From Klebsiella aerogenes (GTDB lineage Bacteria; Pseudomonadota; Gammaproteobacteria; Enterobacterales; Enterobacteriaceae), in NCBI GenBank assembly GCA_029027985.1, contig CP119076.1, forward strand, positions 4,152,422 to 4,216,421: a DNA stretch of 64,000 bases, given 5' to 3'. Position numbers and translations under genes: made by a program. This document shows, piece by piece, positions 19,628 to 30,688 of this stretch. Every line of letters begins with the position of its first letter. Position 1 is the stretch's first letter. The notes beneath the pieces were generated by a model. It was not told where the DNA came from, made no database searches, and saw only the letters and a program-made list of their open reading frames with translations.

Positions 19628-20860
19628 TTATCCCTGCTCGCCCATCAGCTGCTTCACCAGCTCGACGCAGCGCAGGAACCGGGCGTCGTAGTCCGATTCT
19701 TCCACATGCACAAACTCGATCTCGTTCTCTTTTAGCAGCGATACCAGTAGCGTCTGGAACTCTTTGCGGTCCACGGAGCTCCCGAGACTGCGCAACCCGT
19801 CGGCCACCCACGGCGTGTTGTTTTCCAGCAGAATCACCAGGTCAAAGCGATACTCATCGATCAGCGCCTGCACGAACGGATGCTCGCGACCTTCGTACTT
19901 CAGACAGAAGGCCTGGGTACTGACGAAGTCGGTATCGATAAACGCCACCTTATTGGCATATTTCACTGCAAAATCAATGTACTGTGCATGACCCAGCGCG
20001 ATTTTATCGTAATCGGAATATTGCAGCGCCATCTCGTCTCCACCGAGGTGCGAGAAAACGTAATCGCGGCCATATTCCCAGGCGCTGGTGGTATTGAAGA
20101 TGTTAGCGAGCTTATTCACCAGCGTCGATTTACCACTCGATTCGCCGCCGAGGACCGCCACCGTACGGACAAAGAACGGTTTCACTTCGGTTGGAATATA
20201 TTCCCAGTAACGGAACGGGTTTTCGCGGATCTGGCCGCCGCTGATGCTCATGAAGGTACGTTTCGGATCGATCAACACGGTTTCGATCCCCAGATGCTCC
20301 AGATACTGCGGCGCATCCGCCTCTTCCGAGGTATAGATCCAGTTCGGCTCGATCCCTTTTTCGCTCATGAACGTACGGATCCCATGGCTCCAGACGTCCC
20401 AGCCGTGCGGGTACGGCTCCATCCCCTCTTCGTTGAAGGCATGAATACGAATGTTTTTCTGATACTTAAAGGTCTGCAACAGCCAGCGTAGACGATCGGG
20501 CACCGTCGGCTGCTGCGACATGGCGCTCTCTTCAAATAGCTCGCGATCGCGCGGATCGTCGTAGCCCATGATGATATGCAGCTCATCAACCTGGCTGCAG
20601 GCGCGCTGAATCAGATAAATGTGGCCGGTATGCAGCGGGTAGAACTTGCCAAAAACCACCCCGACGCTTTTCTGCTTGCGCGGGAATTCAAGGCCGAGAA
20701 AGCGATGCAATGCTTCCAGCTTCTGGGCGCTCGGGCTTTTGATTTTCGCGTTCAACAGCTGGCTGAGATAACCCTTGGTCATCCCACTGGCGTCCGCCAC
20801 CTGCTGCAGCGTACAACCCTTTTGCTTAATGGCGTTTTTCAGATAGTCGAATGACGACAT
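19628..20860 (-). CDS. nadR: NadR: NAD regulator / NMN adenylyltransferase / ribosylnicotinamide kinase
   Basis: This trifunctional protein represses de novo NAD genes and salvages nicotinamide riboside. Its 410 residues contain an N-terminal Xre helix-turn-helix (TLQQVADASGMTKGYLSQLLN, about 15-36) and a central NMN adenylyltransferase domain (GVVFGKFYPLHTGHIYLIQRA, with HTGH). The C-terminal kinase has Walker A LGGESSGKSTLVNKL near residue 240. The length equals the E. coli protein. It is separated from radA by a short palindromic repeat and runs in the same direction. Confidence 0.97.
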   Translation of the reverse strand: MSSFDYLKNAIKQKGCTLQQVADASGMTKGYLSQLLNAKIKSPSAQKLEALHRFLGLEFPRKQKSVGVVFGKFYPLHTGHIYLIQRACSQVDELHIIMGYDDPRDRELFEESAMSQQPTVPDRLRWLLQTFKYQKNIRIHAFNEEGMEPYPHGWDVWSHGIRTFMSEKGIEPNWIYTSEEADAPQYLEHLGIETVLIDPKRTFMSISGGQIRENPFRYWEYIPTEVKPFFVRTVAVLGGESSGKSTLVNKLANIFNTTSAWEYGRDYVFSHLGGDEMALQYSDYDKIALGHAQYIDFAVKYANKVAFIDTDFVSTQAFCLKYEGREHPFVQALIDEYRFDLVILLENNTPWVADGLRSLGSSVDRKEFQTLLVSLLKENEIEFVHVEESDYDARFLRCVELVKQLMGEQG

Positions 20861-20892
20861 AATTTATGCGTGCCTCCTGCAAACTTGGGTTT

Positions 20893-20926
20893 GATACCCG
20901 TCATACCCTGAAGTATGACGGGTATC
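20893..20926. repeat. Perfect 14-bp inverted repeat between radA and nadR
   Basis: GATACCCGTCATAC and its exact complement flank the loop CCTGAA. It shares TATGACGGGTAT with the element at 42016-42083. It is either a dispersed enterobacterial repeat or a transcriptional hairpin; no U-tract follows directly. Confidence 0.75.
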
Positions 20927-20927
20927 A

Positions 20928-22310
20928 TTATAAGTCGTCAAAAACGCTCAGCGCATCGGCCAGTTTTTTTACGCCAAAGAGCTGCATCCCTTCCGGCGCT
21001 TTTTTCGGCACATTGGCCGCCGGGACGATGGCGCGACGGAAGCCGTGCTTCGCCGCTTCGGAAATGCGCTCCTGGCCGCTCGGCACCGGACGGATCTCGC
21101 CAGCCAGCCCAACTTCGCCAAAGACCACCAGATCCTGCGGCAGAGGACGATCGCGCAGGCTGGAGACCATCGCCAGCAGCAGCGCCAGGTCAGCGCTGGT
21201 TTCAGTGACCTTCACCCCGCCAACCACGTTAACGAAGACATCCTGGTCGGCCATCTGCAGGCCGCCATGGCGGTGCAACACGGCCAGCAGGATCGCCAGG
21301 CGGTTCTGCTCCAATCCCACCGCCACGCGGCGCGGGTTAGACATCATTGAGTGATCGACCAGCGCCTGAATCTCAACCAGCAGCGGGCGCGTGCCTTCCC
21401 ACACCACCATGACCGAACTTCCGGAGGTGACTTCGTCACCGCGGCTCAGAAAGATAGCGGATGGGTTGCTGACCTCGCGCAGACCTTGTTCGGTCATGGC
21501 GAAAACACCGAGTTCATTGACCGCGCCAAAGCGGTTTTTGTGGCTACGCAGGGTGCGGAAGCGGGAATCGGCATCGCCATCCAGCAGCACTGAACAGTCG
21601 ATACAGTGTTCAAGCACCTTCGGACCCGCCAGCGAGCCATCTTTGGTGACGTGGCCGACCATCACAATCGCCACGCCGCGGGTTTTCGCAAAGCGCGTCA
21701 GATAAGCCGCGGTTTCACGCACCTGGGCGACGCTGCCCGGTGATGACTGGACGTCGGCCATGTGCATGACCTGGATGGAGTCGATCACCATCAGTTGCGG
21801 CTTTTCTTCATCGGCAATCAGGCAGATTTGTTCGATGCTGGTTTCCGACAGCATATTCAGGTTCGCCGTCGGCAGCCCGAGACGATGCGCGCGCATCGCC
21901 ACCTGCTGCAGGGACTCTTCCCCGGTGACATACAGTGTTTTCATCCCCTCGGCCAGCTTGCAGAGGGTTTGCAGCAGTAGCGTAGATTTCCCCGCACCGG
22001 GGTTACCACCAATCAGGATGGCGCTTCCCGGCACCACGCCGCCGCCGAGCACGCGATCGAATTCTTTAAACCCGGTGGAGAAACGCGGCAGCGCCTCAAG
22101 GCTGATATCCGATAGCTTCTGCACCTTTGAGACGCCGGCGTTACCGGCGTAGCCTGATAGACGCTCGTTTCTCGCCACCTGCGGCGACGCGGCGATGCGC
22201 ATCTCGGTGATGGTGTTCCAGGCATGACAGGCGCTACACTGCCCCTGCCAGCGCGGATAATCTGCACCACATTCATTACAGACAAATGCGCGTTTTGGAG
22301 CTTTCGCCAC
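20928..22310 (-). CDS. radA: DNA repair protein RadA (Sms)
   Basis: RadA is a RecA-like branch-migration ATPase that processes recombination intermediates. It has 460 residues. The N-terminal zinc finger is CNECGADYPRWQGQCSACHAW (four Cys). Walker A is GGNPGAGKSTLLLQ near residue 100, the RadA-specific KNRFG motif is near residue 258, and a Lon-protease-like C-terminal domain follows (GEVGLAGEIRPV). It is 9 bp downstream of serB and so probably co-transcribed with it, as in E. coli. Confidence 0.97.
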   Translation of the reverse strand: MAKAPKRAFVCNECGADYPRWQGQCSACHAWNTITEMRIAASPQVARNERLSGYAGNAGVSKVQKLSDISLEALPRFSTGFKEFDRVLGGGVVPGSAILIGGNPGAGKSTLLLQTLCKLAEGMKTLYVTGEESLQQVAMRAHRLGLPTANLNMLSETSIEQICLIADEEKPQLMVIDSIQVMHMADVQSSPGSVAQVRETAAYLTRFAKTRGVAIVMVGHVTKDGSLAGPKVLEHCIDCSVLLDGDADSRFRTLRSHKNRFGAVNELGVFAMTEQGLREVSNPSAIFLSRGDEVTSGSSVMVVWEGTRPLLVEIQALVDHSMMSNPRRVAVGLEQNRLAILLAVLHRHGGLQMADQDVFVNVVGGVKVTETSADLALLLAMVSSLRDRPLPQDLVVFGEVGLAGEIRPVPSGQERISEAAKHGFRRAIVPAANVPKKAPEGMQLFGVKKLADALSVFDDL

Positions 22311-22319
22311 GTTAACCTC

Positions 22320-23291
22320 TTACTTTTGATTCATGCTACCGGAGAGAATACAGAATACCCCCATCAGGTCAGCGTGGCGGATGGTGACTTCCGCCTGTTC
22401 ATTCACTTTCGGTTTAGCATGATAGGCAATGCCGAGGCCCGCCGCTTTGATCATCGGCAGGTCGTTGGCGCCATCACCAATCGCCACGGTTTGCGCTGGC
22501 GGAATTTCATATTTCTCCGCCAGTTTGCGCAGGGTGTTGGCTTTATATTTGGCATCGACGATATCGCCGATGACGTTACCAGTGAGCTTACCGTCCATGA
22601 TTTCCAGCTCATTGGCGAATACCGCGTCCAGATGCAGCTTGTCGCGCAAGTACTCAGCAAAGAAGGTGAAGCCACCTGAGGCGATCGCCACTTTCCAGCC
22701 CAGCGTTTCCAGCTTCAGCACCAGTTGGGTCAGCCCCGGCATCAGCGGCAGCGCTTCACGCACCTGCAACAGGATATTGGCATCGGCGTCTTTCAAGGTG
22801 GCGACGCGCTGACGCAGGCTGGCGGTGAAGTCGAGCTCGCCGCGCATCGCGCGTTCGGTCACTTCCGAGACCAGCTCGCCGGTACCCGCCAGCTTGGCGA
22901 TTTCGTCGATACATTCGATCTGGATCGCCGTGGAATCCATGTCCATCACCAGCAGGCCCGGCGTGCGCAGGTGTGGGATTTTCCCCAACGGCGCGACGTC
23001 CAGCCCGGCGTCATGGGCCAGGCGAGTGGCGCGCAGCGTCAGCGAGCCCGCCAGGCGAATCACCTGATAGTCTTCCACCACCCAGGAGGAGACGATAACC
23101 AACGCCGCGCCTAATTCGCGCTGCCAGGCCGTCAGCCGATGCTTATCCAGACCGCGACCATAGAGCAGCCAGCCGCTGCGCCCGGCGTGATAATCCAGCG
23201 GCATGACCTCGTCGCCGCTCAGGGAAAGCGGCAACCCAGGCCACAAGGAAACATCTTCGGGCAGGTCGCACCAGGTCAAACTGTTAGGCAT
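22320..23291 (-). CDS. serB: Phosphoserine phosphatase
   Basis: SerB is a HAD-family phosphatase for the last step of serine synthesis. The 323-residue protein has an N-terminal ACT-like region and the HAD core with catalytic DMDSTAIQIE near residue 115, SGGFTFFAEYL (motif II) and GDGANDLPMIKAAG (motif IV). The start MPNSLTWCDLPEDV follows E. coli; seven in-frame upstream codons are omitted. It is divergent from ytjB and immediately precedes radA. Confidence 0.97.
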   Translation of the reverse strand: MPNSLTWCDLPEDVSLWPGLPLSLSGDEVMPLDYHAGRSGWLLYGRGLDKHRLTAWQRELGAALVIVSSWVVEDYQVIRLAGSLTLRATRLAHDAGLDVAPLGKIPHLRTPGLLVMDMDSTAIQIECIDEIAKLAGTGELVSEVTERAMRGELDFTASLRQRVATLKDADANILLQVREALPLMPGLTQLVLKLETLGWKVAIASGGFTFFAEYLRDKLHLDAVFANELEIMDGKLTGNVIGDIVDAKYKANTLRKLAEKYEIPPAQTVAIGDGANDLPMIKAAGLGIAYHAKPKVNEQAEVTIRHADLMGVFCILSGSMNQK

Positions 23292-23395
23292 TACGGCTCC
23301 ACATCTCTTCATTCAGGCGAGGAAAATAACGCATGAGGCTACCTTGTAACCAGCGCTTCTGGCAACATTAAGCTGCAAATTTTCAAAGGTGGAAT

Positions 23396-24028
23396 ATGGT
23401 ACGAGCAAAACTGAAATTCCGGCTGCATCGCGCCGTCATTGTTCTGATCTGTCTCGCGCTTCTCGTCGCTCTGATGCAGGGCGCCTCGTGGTTTAGTCAG
23501 AATAGCCAAAAGCAGCGTAATCCGCAGTTAGAAGAGCTGGCGCGGACGCTGGCGCAGCAGGTTACGCTGAACCTGGCGCCGATGATGCGCAGCGAAACGC
23601 CCGACGAAAAACGCATGACTCACCTGCTGGAACAGTTGACGAATAAAAGCCGGGTGCTTGATGCCGGGGTCTATGATGAACAGGGCTATCTGGTGGCCCG
23701 CTCTGGCGAACGTGTCGACGTGCGCGACAGACTGGCGCTGGATGGCAAAAAAGCCGGCGGTTACTTTAACCAGCAAATTGTCGAGCCGATCCTCGGGAAA
23801 AACGGCCCGGTTGGCTATCTGCGCCTGACGCTGGATACCCATACATTGGCTACCGAGGCGAAACAGGTGGATAATACCACCAACATCTTACGCCTGATGC
23901 TGCTGTTGTCGTTGGCTATCGGCGTGGTGCTGACCCGCACGCTGCTGCAGGGTAAACGTACCCGCTGGCAACAATCGCCCTTCCTGCTTACCGCCAATAA
24001 GCCCGTCCAGGACGAAGATAAAGATTAA
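23396..24028 (+). CDS. ytjB: Membrane protein YtjB (Smp)
   Basis: This 210-residue inner-membrane protein has one TM helix near the N-terminus ([20 protein letters not shown], about 13-32) and another near residues 160-180 ([16 protein letters not shown]). The periplasmic loop in between includes the [21 protein letters not shown] segment typical of the SMP family. The function is unknown; E. coli Smp was described as a virulence-related membrane protein in other work. Its stop lies 17 bp before lplA, so the two may share a transcript. Confidence 0.9.
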   Translation: MVRAKLKFRLHRAVIVLICLALLVALMQGASWFSQNSQKQRNPQLEELARTLAQQVTLNLAPMMRSETPDEKRMTHLLEQLTNKSRVLDAGVYDEQGYLVARSGERVDVRDRLALDGKKAGGYFNQQIVEPILGKNGPVGYLRLTLDTHTLATEAKQVDNTTNILRLMLLLSLAIGVVLTRTLLQGKRTRWQQSPFLLTANKPVQDEDKD

Positions 24029-24045
24029 CCAGACAAGGATATCCC

Positions 24046-25062
24046 ATGCCGACGCTACGCCTGTTGCTCTCCGATTCTTACGACCCCTGGTTTAACCTGG
24101 CGGTCGAGGAGTGTATTTTCCGCCAGATGCCCGCGACCCAGCGAGTCTTATTTCTGTGGCGTAACGCCGATACCGTGGTCATCGGCCGCGCGCAGAACCC
24201 GTGGAAAGAGTGTAATACCCGGCGTATGGAAGAAGACAACGTGCGTCTGGCTCGCCGCAGCAGCGGCGGCGGCACGGTCTTCCACGACCTCGGCAACACC
24301 TGTTTTACCTTTATGGCGGGCAAACCAGAGTACGACAAAACCGTTTCCACCCATATCGTACTGGCGGCGCTGAATTCGCTCGGCGTCACCGCCGAGGCCT
24401 CCGGGCGCAACGATCTGGTGGTGAAAACCGACAACGGCGATCGCAAGGTCTCAGGTTCTGCCTATCGCGAAACCCTGGATCGCGGCTTTCACCACGGCAC
24501 CCTGTTGCTGAACGCCGATTTAAGCCGTCTTGCCAACTACCTCAACCCGGACAAGAAAAAGCTGCAGGCCAAAGGCATTACTTCAGTGCGCGGACGCGTC
24601 GCCAACCTCGTTGAACTGCTGCCGGGTATTACCCACCAGCAGATTAGCGAAGCCATTCAGGAGGCGTTCTTCAGCCATTACGGCGAGCGGGTAGAAGCCG
24701 AAGTGATTTCACCGGACAACACGCCGAATCTACCGAACTTTGCCGAGACCTTCGCCCGCCAGAGCAGTTGGGAATGGAATTTCGGCCAGGCGCCAGCCTT
24801 CTCTCACCTGCTGAGCGAACGCTTTCGCTGGGGCGGCGTCGAGCTGCATTTTGACGTCGAGAAGGGCCATATCACCCGCGCGCAGGCCTTTACCGATAGC
24901 CTGAATCCGGCGCCGCTGGAGGCGCTGGCAGCACGTTTGCAGGGCTGTTTGTACCGGGCGGATATGCTGCAGCAGAAATGCGACGCGTTGATTGGGGATT
25001 TCCCGGAACAGGAAAAAGAGCTGCGGGAGCTGTCGGCGTGGATTGCACTTGCCGTGCGCTAA
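24046..25062 (+). CDS. lplA: Lipoate-protein ligase A
   Basis: LplA activates free lipoate with ATP and attaches it to E2 subunits and GcvH. The 338 residues comprise a large catalytic domain ([17 protein letters not shown] about residues 68-84, with the lipoate-binding GGG loop; [19 protein letters not shown] near 138-156) and a small C-terminal domain. Lys133 of the active site corresponds to the Lys in DRKVSGSAY. It is convergent with the deo operon, whose terminator begins right after the stop codon. Confidence 0.97.
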   Translation: MPTLRLLLSDSYDPWFNLAVEECIFRQMPATQRVLFLWRNADTVVIGRAQNPWKECNTRRMEEDNVRLARRSSGGGTVFHDLGNTCFTFMAGKPEYDKTVSTHIVLAALNSLGVTAEASGRNDLVVKTDNGDRKVSGSAYRETLDRGFHHGTLLLNADLSRLANYLNPDKKKLQAKGITSVRGRVANLVELLPGITHQQISEAIQEAFFSHYGERVEAEVISPDNTPNLPNFAETFARQSSWEWNFGQAPAFSHLLSERFRWGGVELHFDVEKGHITRAQAFTDSLNPAPLEALAARLQGCLYRADMLQQKCDALIGDFPEQEKELRELSAWIALAVR

Positions 25063-25063
25063 T

Positions 25064-25096
25064 AAAAAAGCCCGCTGGCGCTGCGCTTAGCGGGCC
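25064..25096 (-). terminator. Terminator of the deo operon
   Basis: Read on the minus strand, GCCCGCT and AGCGGGC pair and are followed by TTTTTTATT, ending just before the lplA stop codon. It terminates deoCABD transcription; on the plus strand there is no T-tract for lplA. Confidence 0.8.
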
Positions 25097-25109
25097 TACC
25101 AAACCGTAG

Positions 25110-25137
25110 GCCGGGTCAGGCGAAGCCGCCACCCGGC
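25110..25137. repeat. Single REP unit between lplA and deoD
   Basis: GCCGGGTCAGGCGAAGCCGC followed by CACCCGGC is a REP-like palindrome lying between the deo terminator and the deoD stop. Confidence 0.75.
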
Positions 25138-25147
25138 ATAACAGGTC

Positions 25148-25867
25148 TTACTCTTTATCGCCCAGCAGTACGGATTCCAGCGCGATTTTGATCATATCGT
25201 TGAAGGTCGTCTGACGCTCAGCGGCAGTAGTCTGCTCGTGGGTACGGATATGGTCGGAAACGGTGCAGATGGTCAGCGCTTTCGCGCCAAACTCAGCCGC
25301 CACGCCGTAGATACCAGCCGCTTCCATTTCCACGCCCAGGATGCCGTATTTTTCCATCACGTCGAACATTGACGGGTCCGGCGTATAGAACAGGTCAGCG
25401 GAGAAGATGTTGCCGACGCGCGCGTCAACGCCCAGTGCTTTCGCGGCGTCTACCGCGTTGCGTACCATGCCGAAATCGGCAATCGCCGCAAAGTCGTGGT
25501 CTTTGAAACGCAGACGGTTCACTTTCGAGTCGGTGCACGCGCCCATGCCGATAACCACGTCACGCAGTTTGACATCTTCACGTACCGCGCCGCAGGAACC
25601 CACGCGGATGATTTTCTTGACGCCGAAATCGGTAATCAGCTCTTTGGTGTAGATAGAGCAGGATGGGATACCCATACCGTGGCCCATCACGGAGATTTTG
25701 CGGCCTTTATAGGTGCCGGTGAAGCCAAGCATGCCGCGCACGTTGTTGACTTCACGCACGTCTTCGAGGAAGGTTTCTGCAATGTGCTTTGCGCGCAGCG
25801 GGTCGCCCGGCATCAGCACGACGTCAGCGAAATCACCCATCTCGGCGTTAATATGTGGAGTTGCCAT
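25148..25867 (-). CDS. deoD: Purine nucleoside phosphorylase DeoD
   Basis: DeoD cleaves purine (deoxy)nucleosides with phosphate to the base and (deoxy)ribose 1-phosphate. The 239-residue hexameric-type enzyme begins [31 protein letters not shown] near residue 88 and the catalytic Asp/Arg region [12 protein letters not shown] near residue 204 are present, with the substrate Glu in [13 protein letters not shown]. It is the last gene of deoCABD. A REP element separates it from deoB. The start is canonical; nine upstream codons are dropped. Confidence 0.98.
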   Translation of the reverse strand: MATPHINAEMGDFADVVLMPGDPLRAKHIAETFLEDVREVNNVRGMLGFTGTYKGRKISVMGHGMGIPSCSIYTKELITDFGVKKIIRVGSCGAVREDVKLRDVVIGMGACTDSKVNRLRFKDHDFAAIADFGMVRNAVDAAKALGVDARVGNIFSADLFYTPDPSMFDVMEKYGILGVEMEAAGIYGVAAEFGAKALTICTVSDHIRTHEQTTAAERQTTFNDMIKIALESVLLGDKE

Positions 25868-25895
25868 CGTTTTATCCTTATATGAATTGTTCATG

Positions 25896-25961
25896 CCTGA
25901 TGGCGGCTACGCCTTATCAAGCCTACAAAATCGTAGGCCCGGTAAGCTTGCGCCACCGGGC
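25896..25961. repeat. REP element between deoB and deoD
   Basis: The imperfect palindrome begins CCTGATGGCGGCTACGCCTT and ends with the GCCACCGGGC arm, with TCGTAGGCCCGG between. It lies within the deo operon and may set differential message stability. Confidence 0.8.
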
Positions 25962-25968
25962 AATTGCA

Positions 25969-27207
<1,239 letters not shown>

Positions 27208-27244
27208 TCATGCGCTGCAAAAAAGCGATCAGATCAGTATATCG

Positions 27245-28567
27245 CTACTTAGTGATTCGGCGATAGACCGTCGGTGTAATTTCTGGGGCTTTAGCGTCCA
27301 GTTTAATTGCCGCTTTCACGGCTTTGGCCGCTTCCTGCCAGCTGGATTCATCTTTTGCATGAATCACCGCCAGCGGACGTTCGCCATCGACGTTATCGCC
27401 AAGGCGCGCCATATCGGTAAAGCCAACGCTGTAGTCGATGGTGTCGGAAGCCTGGCGACGACCGCCGCCCATCGACACCACCGCCATCCCCAGCGCGCGG
27501 GTATCCATTTCGGAGACAAAACCGGCGCCTTCAGCATAGACCGCTTTGCTCAGCATCGCCGTCGGCAGATATTTCGCGTAGTTTTCCACGAAATCGCTCG
27601 GCCCTTTCTGCGCCGCGACCATCCGGCCAAAGACTTCCGCTGCTTTACCGTTATCCAGTACCGCCTGCAGTTTGGCGCGAGCATCGGCATCATCCGCGGC
27701 CAGTTTGCCGGAAATTAGCATTTCCACGCACAGCGCCATCGTGACGTCGAGTAGGCGCGGGTTGCGGTATTCACCGGTCAGGAACTGCACCGCTTCGCGA
27801 ACTTCAACGGCGTTACCGGCACTGGACGCCAGTACCTGGTTCATGTCAGTCAGCAGCGCAGTGGTGCGCACGCCAGCGCCATTAGAGACGCCAACGATCG
27901 CCTCGGCAAGTGCTTCAGAAAGTTCATAGGTCGGCATAAAGGCGCCGCTGCCGACCTTCACGTCCATCACCAGCGCATCCAGACCTTCCGCCAGTTTTTT
28001 GGCCAGAATCGACGCGGTAATCAGCGGGATGGAGTCCACCGTCGCGGTAATATCACGGGTGGCGTAGAAACGTTTGTCTGCCGGCGCCAGCGAGCTGGTT
28101 TGCCCGATGATCGCCACGCCGACGTCTTTAATAATTTCGCGGAAGCGCGCATCGTCCGGGAAGATATCGAAGCCCGGGATCGCTTCCAGTTTATCGAGCG
28201 TACCGCCGGTATGGCCAAGGCCGCGCCCGGAGATCATCGGTACGTAACCGCCGCAGGCGGCAACCATCGGGCCCAGCATCAGCGACGTGACATCGCCGAC
28301 ACCGCCGGTCGAATGTTTATCCACGATCGGGCCGTTCAGATTAAGGCTCTTCCAATCCAGAACGGTTCCTGAATCCCGCATCGCCATGGTCAGCGAGACG
28401 CGTTCCGGCATAGACATATCGTGGAAGAAAATCGTCATCGCCAGTGCGGCGATCTGTCCTTCAGAGATAGTATTATCGCGGATGCCATTGATGAAAAAGC
28501 GAATTTCTTCATCGCTCAAGGCATGACCATCACGTTTTTTACGAATAATTTCTTGTGCGAGAAACAC
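27245..28567 (-). CDS. deoA: Thymidine phosphorylase DeoA
   Basis: DeoA releases thymine and deoxyribose 1-phosphate from thymidine. The 440-residue protein starts with GTG ([15 protein letters not shown]) behind the Shine-Dalgarno GGGAGG; the ATG 23 codons upstream falls in a REP element and is rejected. The family signature [20 protein letters not shown] lies near residue 113 and the phosphate loop [13 protein letters not shown] near residue 84. It sits between deoC and deoB, with a REP element on the deoC side. Confidence 0.97.
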   Translation of the reverse strand: MFLAQEIIRKKRDGHALSDEEIRFFINGIRDNTISEGQIAALAMTIFFHDMSMPERVSLTMAMRDSGTVLDWKSLNLNGPIVDKHSTGGVGDVTSLMLGPMVAACGGYVPMISGRGLGHTGGTLDKLEAIPGFDIFPDDARFREIIKDVGVAIIGQTSSLAPADKRFYATRDITATVDSIPLITASILAKKLAEGLDALVMDVKVGSGAFMPTYELSEALAEAIVGVSNGAGVRTTALLTDMNQVLASSAGNAVEVREAVQFLTGEYRNPRLLDVTMALCVEMLISGKLAADDADARAKLQAVLDNGKAAEVFGRMVAAQKGPSDFVENYAKYLPTAMLSKAVYAEGAGFVSEMDTRALGMAVVSMGGGRRQASDTIDYSVGFTDMARLGDNVDGERPLAVIHAKDESSWQEAAKAVKAAIKLDAKAPEITPTVYRRITK

Positions 28568-28592
28568 GGTAACCTCCCAAAGGGAATAAATT

Positions 28593-28669
28593 GCCGGATG
28601 GCGGCGCGAGCGCCTTATCCGGCCTACAGGCATCAATTCGCAGGCCGGATAAGCGCAGCGCCATCCGGC
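28593..28669. repeat. REP pair (BIME) between deoC and deoA
   Basis: Two inverted REP units (GCCGGATGGCGGCGCGAGCG at the left, CGCAGCGCCATCCGGC at the right) flank a short spacer with TAGG motifs. The location inside an operon, right before the deoA ribosome site, could affect relative expression. Confidence 0.9.
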
Positions 28670-28680
28670 AAATCAAGGGA

Positions 28681-29460
28681 TTAGTAGCTGCTGGCGCTCT
28701 TGCCGTCGCCGTGGCCCAGCGCTTTCAGCAGGCTAGCCAGCAGGCTGGATGCGCCGAAACGGTAGTGACGGGAATCGGCCCAATCAGCGCCGAAAAGTTC
28801 ATCGGCAATCGCCAGGAACTGCTGAGCATCTTCCGCGCTGCGTACGCCGCCCGCTGGCTTAAAGCCGACGGTTTTCTCAACGCCCATATCGCGGATAACT
28901 TCCATCATGATGCGTGCGCTTTCCGGCGTCGCATTCACCGGCACTTTACCGGTCGAAGTTTTGATGAAATCGGCGCCCGCCTTGATAGCGATTTCAGACG
29001 CTTTACGAATCAGCGCTTCTTCTTTCAGTTCGCCAGTTTCGATGATCACTTTCAGCAGTACATTGGCCGCCGCACAGGCATCTTTACAGGCTTTCACCAG
29101 GTCGAAACCAACCTGTTCGTTGCCGGCGATCAGCGCGCGGTACGGGAAGACCACATCAACTTCATCCGCGCCATAGGCGATTGCCGCGCGGGTTTCCGCC
29201 AGCGCAATATCAATATCGTCGTTACCGTGCGGGAAGTTAGTGACCGTCGCGATACGGATATCCGGCGTTCCCTGCGCGTTCAGCGTTTTACGGGCAATCG
29301 GGATAAAGCGTGGGTAGATGCAGACCGCGGCGGTATTGCCGACCGGGGTTTTCGCCTGATGACACAGCGCGATCACCTTCTCATTGGTGTCGTCATCATT
29401 CAGGGTAGTCAGGTCCATCAGTTTCAACGCGCGCAGGCTGCTTGCAGTTAAATCAGTCAT
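28681..29460 (-). CDS. deoC: Deoxyribose-phosphate aldolase DeoC
   Basis: DeoC is a class I aldolase that cleaves 2-deoxyribose 5-phosphate into acetaldehyde and glyceraldehyde 3-phosphate. It has 259 residues as in E. coli. The Schiff-base Lys lies in [13 protein letters not shown] near residue 167, the second catalytic Lys in [11 protein letters not shown] near residue 201, and Asp102 in ADEVDVVFP. It is the first gene of deoCABD and is controlled by the DeoR/CytR/CRP region directly upstream. Confidence 0.98.
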   Translation of the reverse strand: MTDLTASSLRALKLMDLTTLNDDDTNEKVIALCHQAKTPVGNTAAVCIYPRFIPIARKTLNAQGTPDIRIATVTNFPHGNDDIDIALAETRAAIAYGADEVDVVFPYRALIAGNEQVGFDLVKACKDACAAANVLLKVIIETGELKEEALIRKASEIAIKAGADFIKTSTGKVPVNATPESARIMMEVIRDMGVEKTVGFKPAGGVRSAEDAQQFLAIADELFGADWADSRHYRFGASSLLASLLKALGHGDGKSASSY

Positions 29461-29513
29461 TTCATACTCCGACGGCGTATTGCCGGTTCAATAGTTTGTT
29501 CACTTTGCGAGCC

Positions 29514-29615
29514 TGTTACTATTGTAACATCCACTCGCCGCCACACTTCGACATTCATCACAGTTAATGAAAACTAATTACTAATTTGCATTGCTGTAAC
29601 GTGATATTTATCACA
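29514..29615 (-). promoter_or_regulatory. deoP2-type promoter: two CRP sites, CytR region and DeoR operator
   Basis: Reading toward deoC, a CRP site (CGTGA-N6-TCACA, 29600-29615) and a weaker one (29547-29562) have centres 53 bp apart. That spacing and the TTGCATTGCTGTAAC stretch at the edge match the CRP-CytR-CRP arrangement of E. coli deoP2. Next comes the DeoR palindrome TGTTACTATTGTAACA (29514-29529), whose minus strand contains a TACAAT -10 box. The predicted start site is close to 29514, 54 bp before deoC. Confidence 0.85.
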
Positions 29616-29690
29616 TTTAATCATGATGTATTGCTGCTCTTATCGCCAGACTCATTCTAAGCATAATCAGCAAAGTCTATTCCGCGACAA

Positions 29691-29706
29691 TGTTATTATT
29701 CTAACA
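29691..29706. promoter_or_regulatory. Second DeoR operator (deoP1-like)
   Basis: TGTTATTATTCTAACA differs from the DeoR consensus TGTTAGAATTCTAACA by one or two bases. On the minus strand it contains TAGAAT, which could be the -10 box of a deoP1-type promoter. It lies 177 bp from the first operator, so repression by looping is possible. The remaining stretch 29707-29902 up to yjjV shows no gene, only AT-rich DNA. Confidence 0.8.
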
Positions 29707-29902
29707 TAACCAGCTAAGAATTCTCGACATCATGGCGCACGATTTGTGCGTTATGCAGGCAGAAAATATACCTACGCATTGAAATGTAATTAATTTTAGT
29801 TTCAGGAAAAAATGATGGGATTATCACAATAGCGACGTAAGGCACGCCGCACCGTCTGCGGTATCCAGCATGGTATACCGATCGGGCGCTGTAGATGATT
29901 AG

Positions 29903-30688
29903 TTAGCGCGCCAGCGCGGAAAACAGGTTTGTCGTATTCGCCAGCAACGCCGCTTCGATCGCCTGCGCCGGTTCCGCGCGCAGTTCACAAAGAGTTTCAA
30001 ATACGCGCGCCGCCTGCTCCGGGCGGTTCGGCTGCCCCTGGAAACCGTTCAGCGGCATGTCCGGCGCATCGGTCTCCAGCAACAGCGCCGTGAGCGGCAG
30101 GCGAGCCATCACCTCGCGAGTTTTGCTGGCGCGAGGATAGGTAATCGTACCGCCGACGCCAATCTTATAGCCCAGTTGCACAAAGCGTTCGGCCTGTTGC
30201 AGGCTACCGGCGAAACCATGCACTACGCCAGCGCGCGGCAGATTGTGTTTTTTCAGCAGCATCGCCAGTTTGTCGTGAGTACGTCGTGAATGCAGGATCA
30301 CCGGCAGATCGTAACGCTTCGCCAACCGCAGCTGCGCTTCCAGCAGCGCCTGCTGGCGGTCAAACTGCGGATCGTCGCGATAAAGATCGAGACCAATTTC
30401 CCCTACCGCCGCCAGCTTCGGATGACGCTGCGCAAGATAGCTTTCCAGCTGCGCCAAACCCCGGTCATCATGCTGCTCGATAACTATCGGGTGCATCCCC
30501 AACGCGGCATATAGCGCCTCATGTTGCTCCGCCAGTTCCAGCACGCGGGCAAAGCGCGCGGCGGAAATCGACGGCACGATGATGCGCCCGACGCCAGCCT
30601 GCGCCGCTCTTGCGATACTGGCGATTTCATTATCCGTAAACGGGGGAAAGTCGAAATGACAGTGGGTATCGATAAAGCGTAACGTCAC
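29903..30688 (-). CDS. yjjV: TatD-family metal-dependent hydrolase YjjV
   Basis: This predicted cytosolic TatD-type metallo-hydrolase/DNase has 261 residues. Metal ligands are visible in FIDTHCHFDFP (HxH) at the N-terminus, GEIGLD near residue 97, ILHSRRTHD near residue 131, VVHGF near residue 155 and LLETDAPDMPL near residue 205. The E. coli protein has the same length; its physiological substrate is not established. The start overlaps the yjjU stop by 4 bp, so the two are translationally coupled. It is separated from the deo region by an intergenic gap where E. coli has yjjI-yjjW. Confidence 0.93.
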   Translation of the reverse strand: MTLRFIDTHCHFDFPPFTDNEIASIARAAQAGVGRIIVPSISAARFARVLELAEQHEALYAALGMHPIVIEQHDDRGLAQLESYLAQRHPKLAAVGEIGLDLYRDDPQFDRQQALLEAQLRLAKRYDLPVILHSRRTHDKLAMLLKKHNLPRAGVVHGFAGSLQQAERFVQLGYKIGVGGTITYPRASKTREVMARLPLTALLLETDAPDMPLNGFQGQPNRPEQAARVFETLCELRAEPAQAIEAALLANTTNLFSALAR

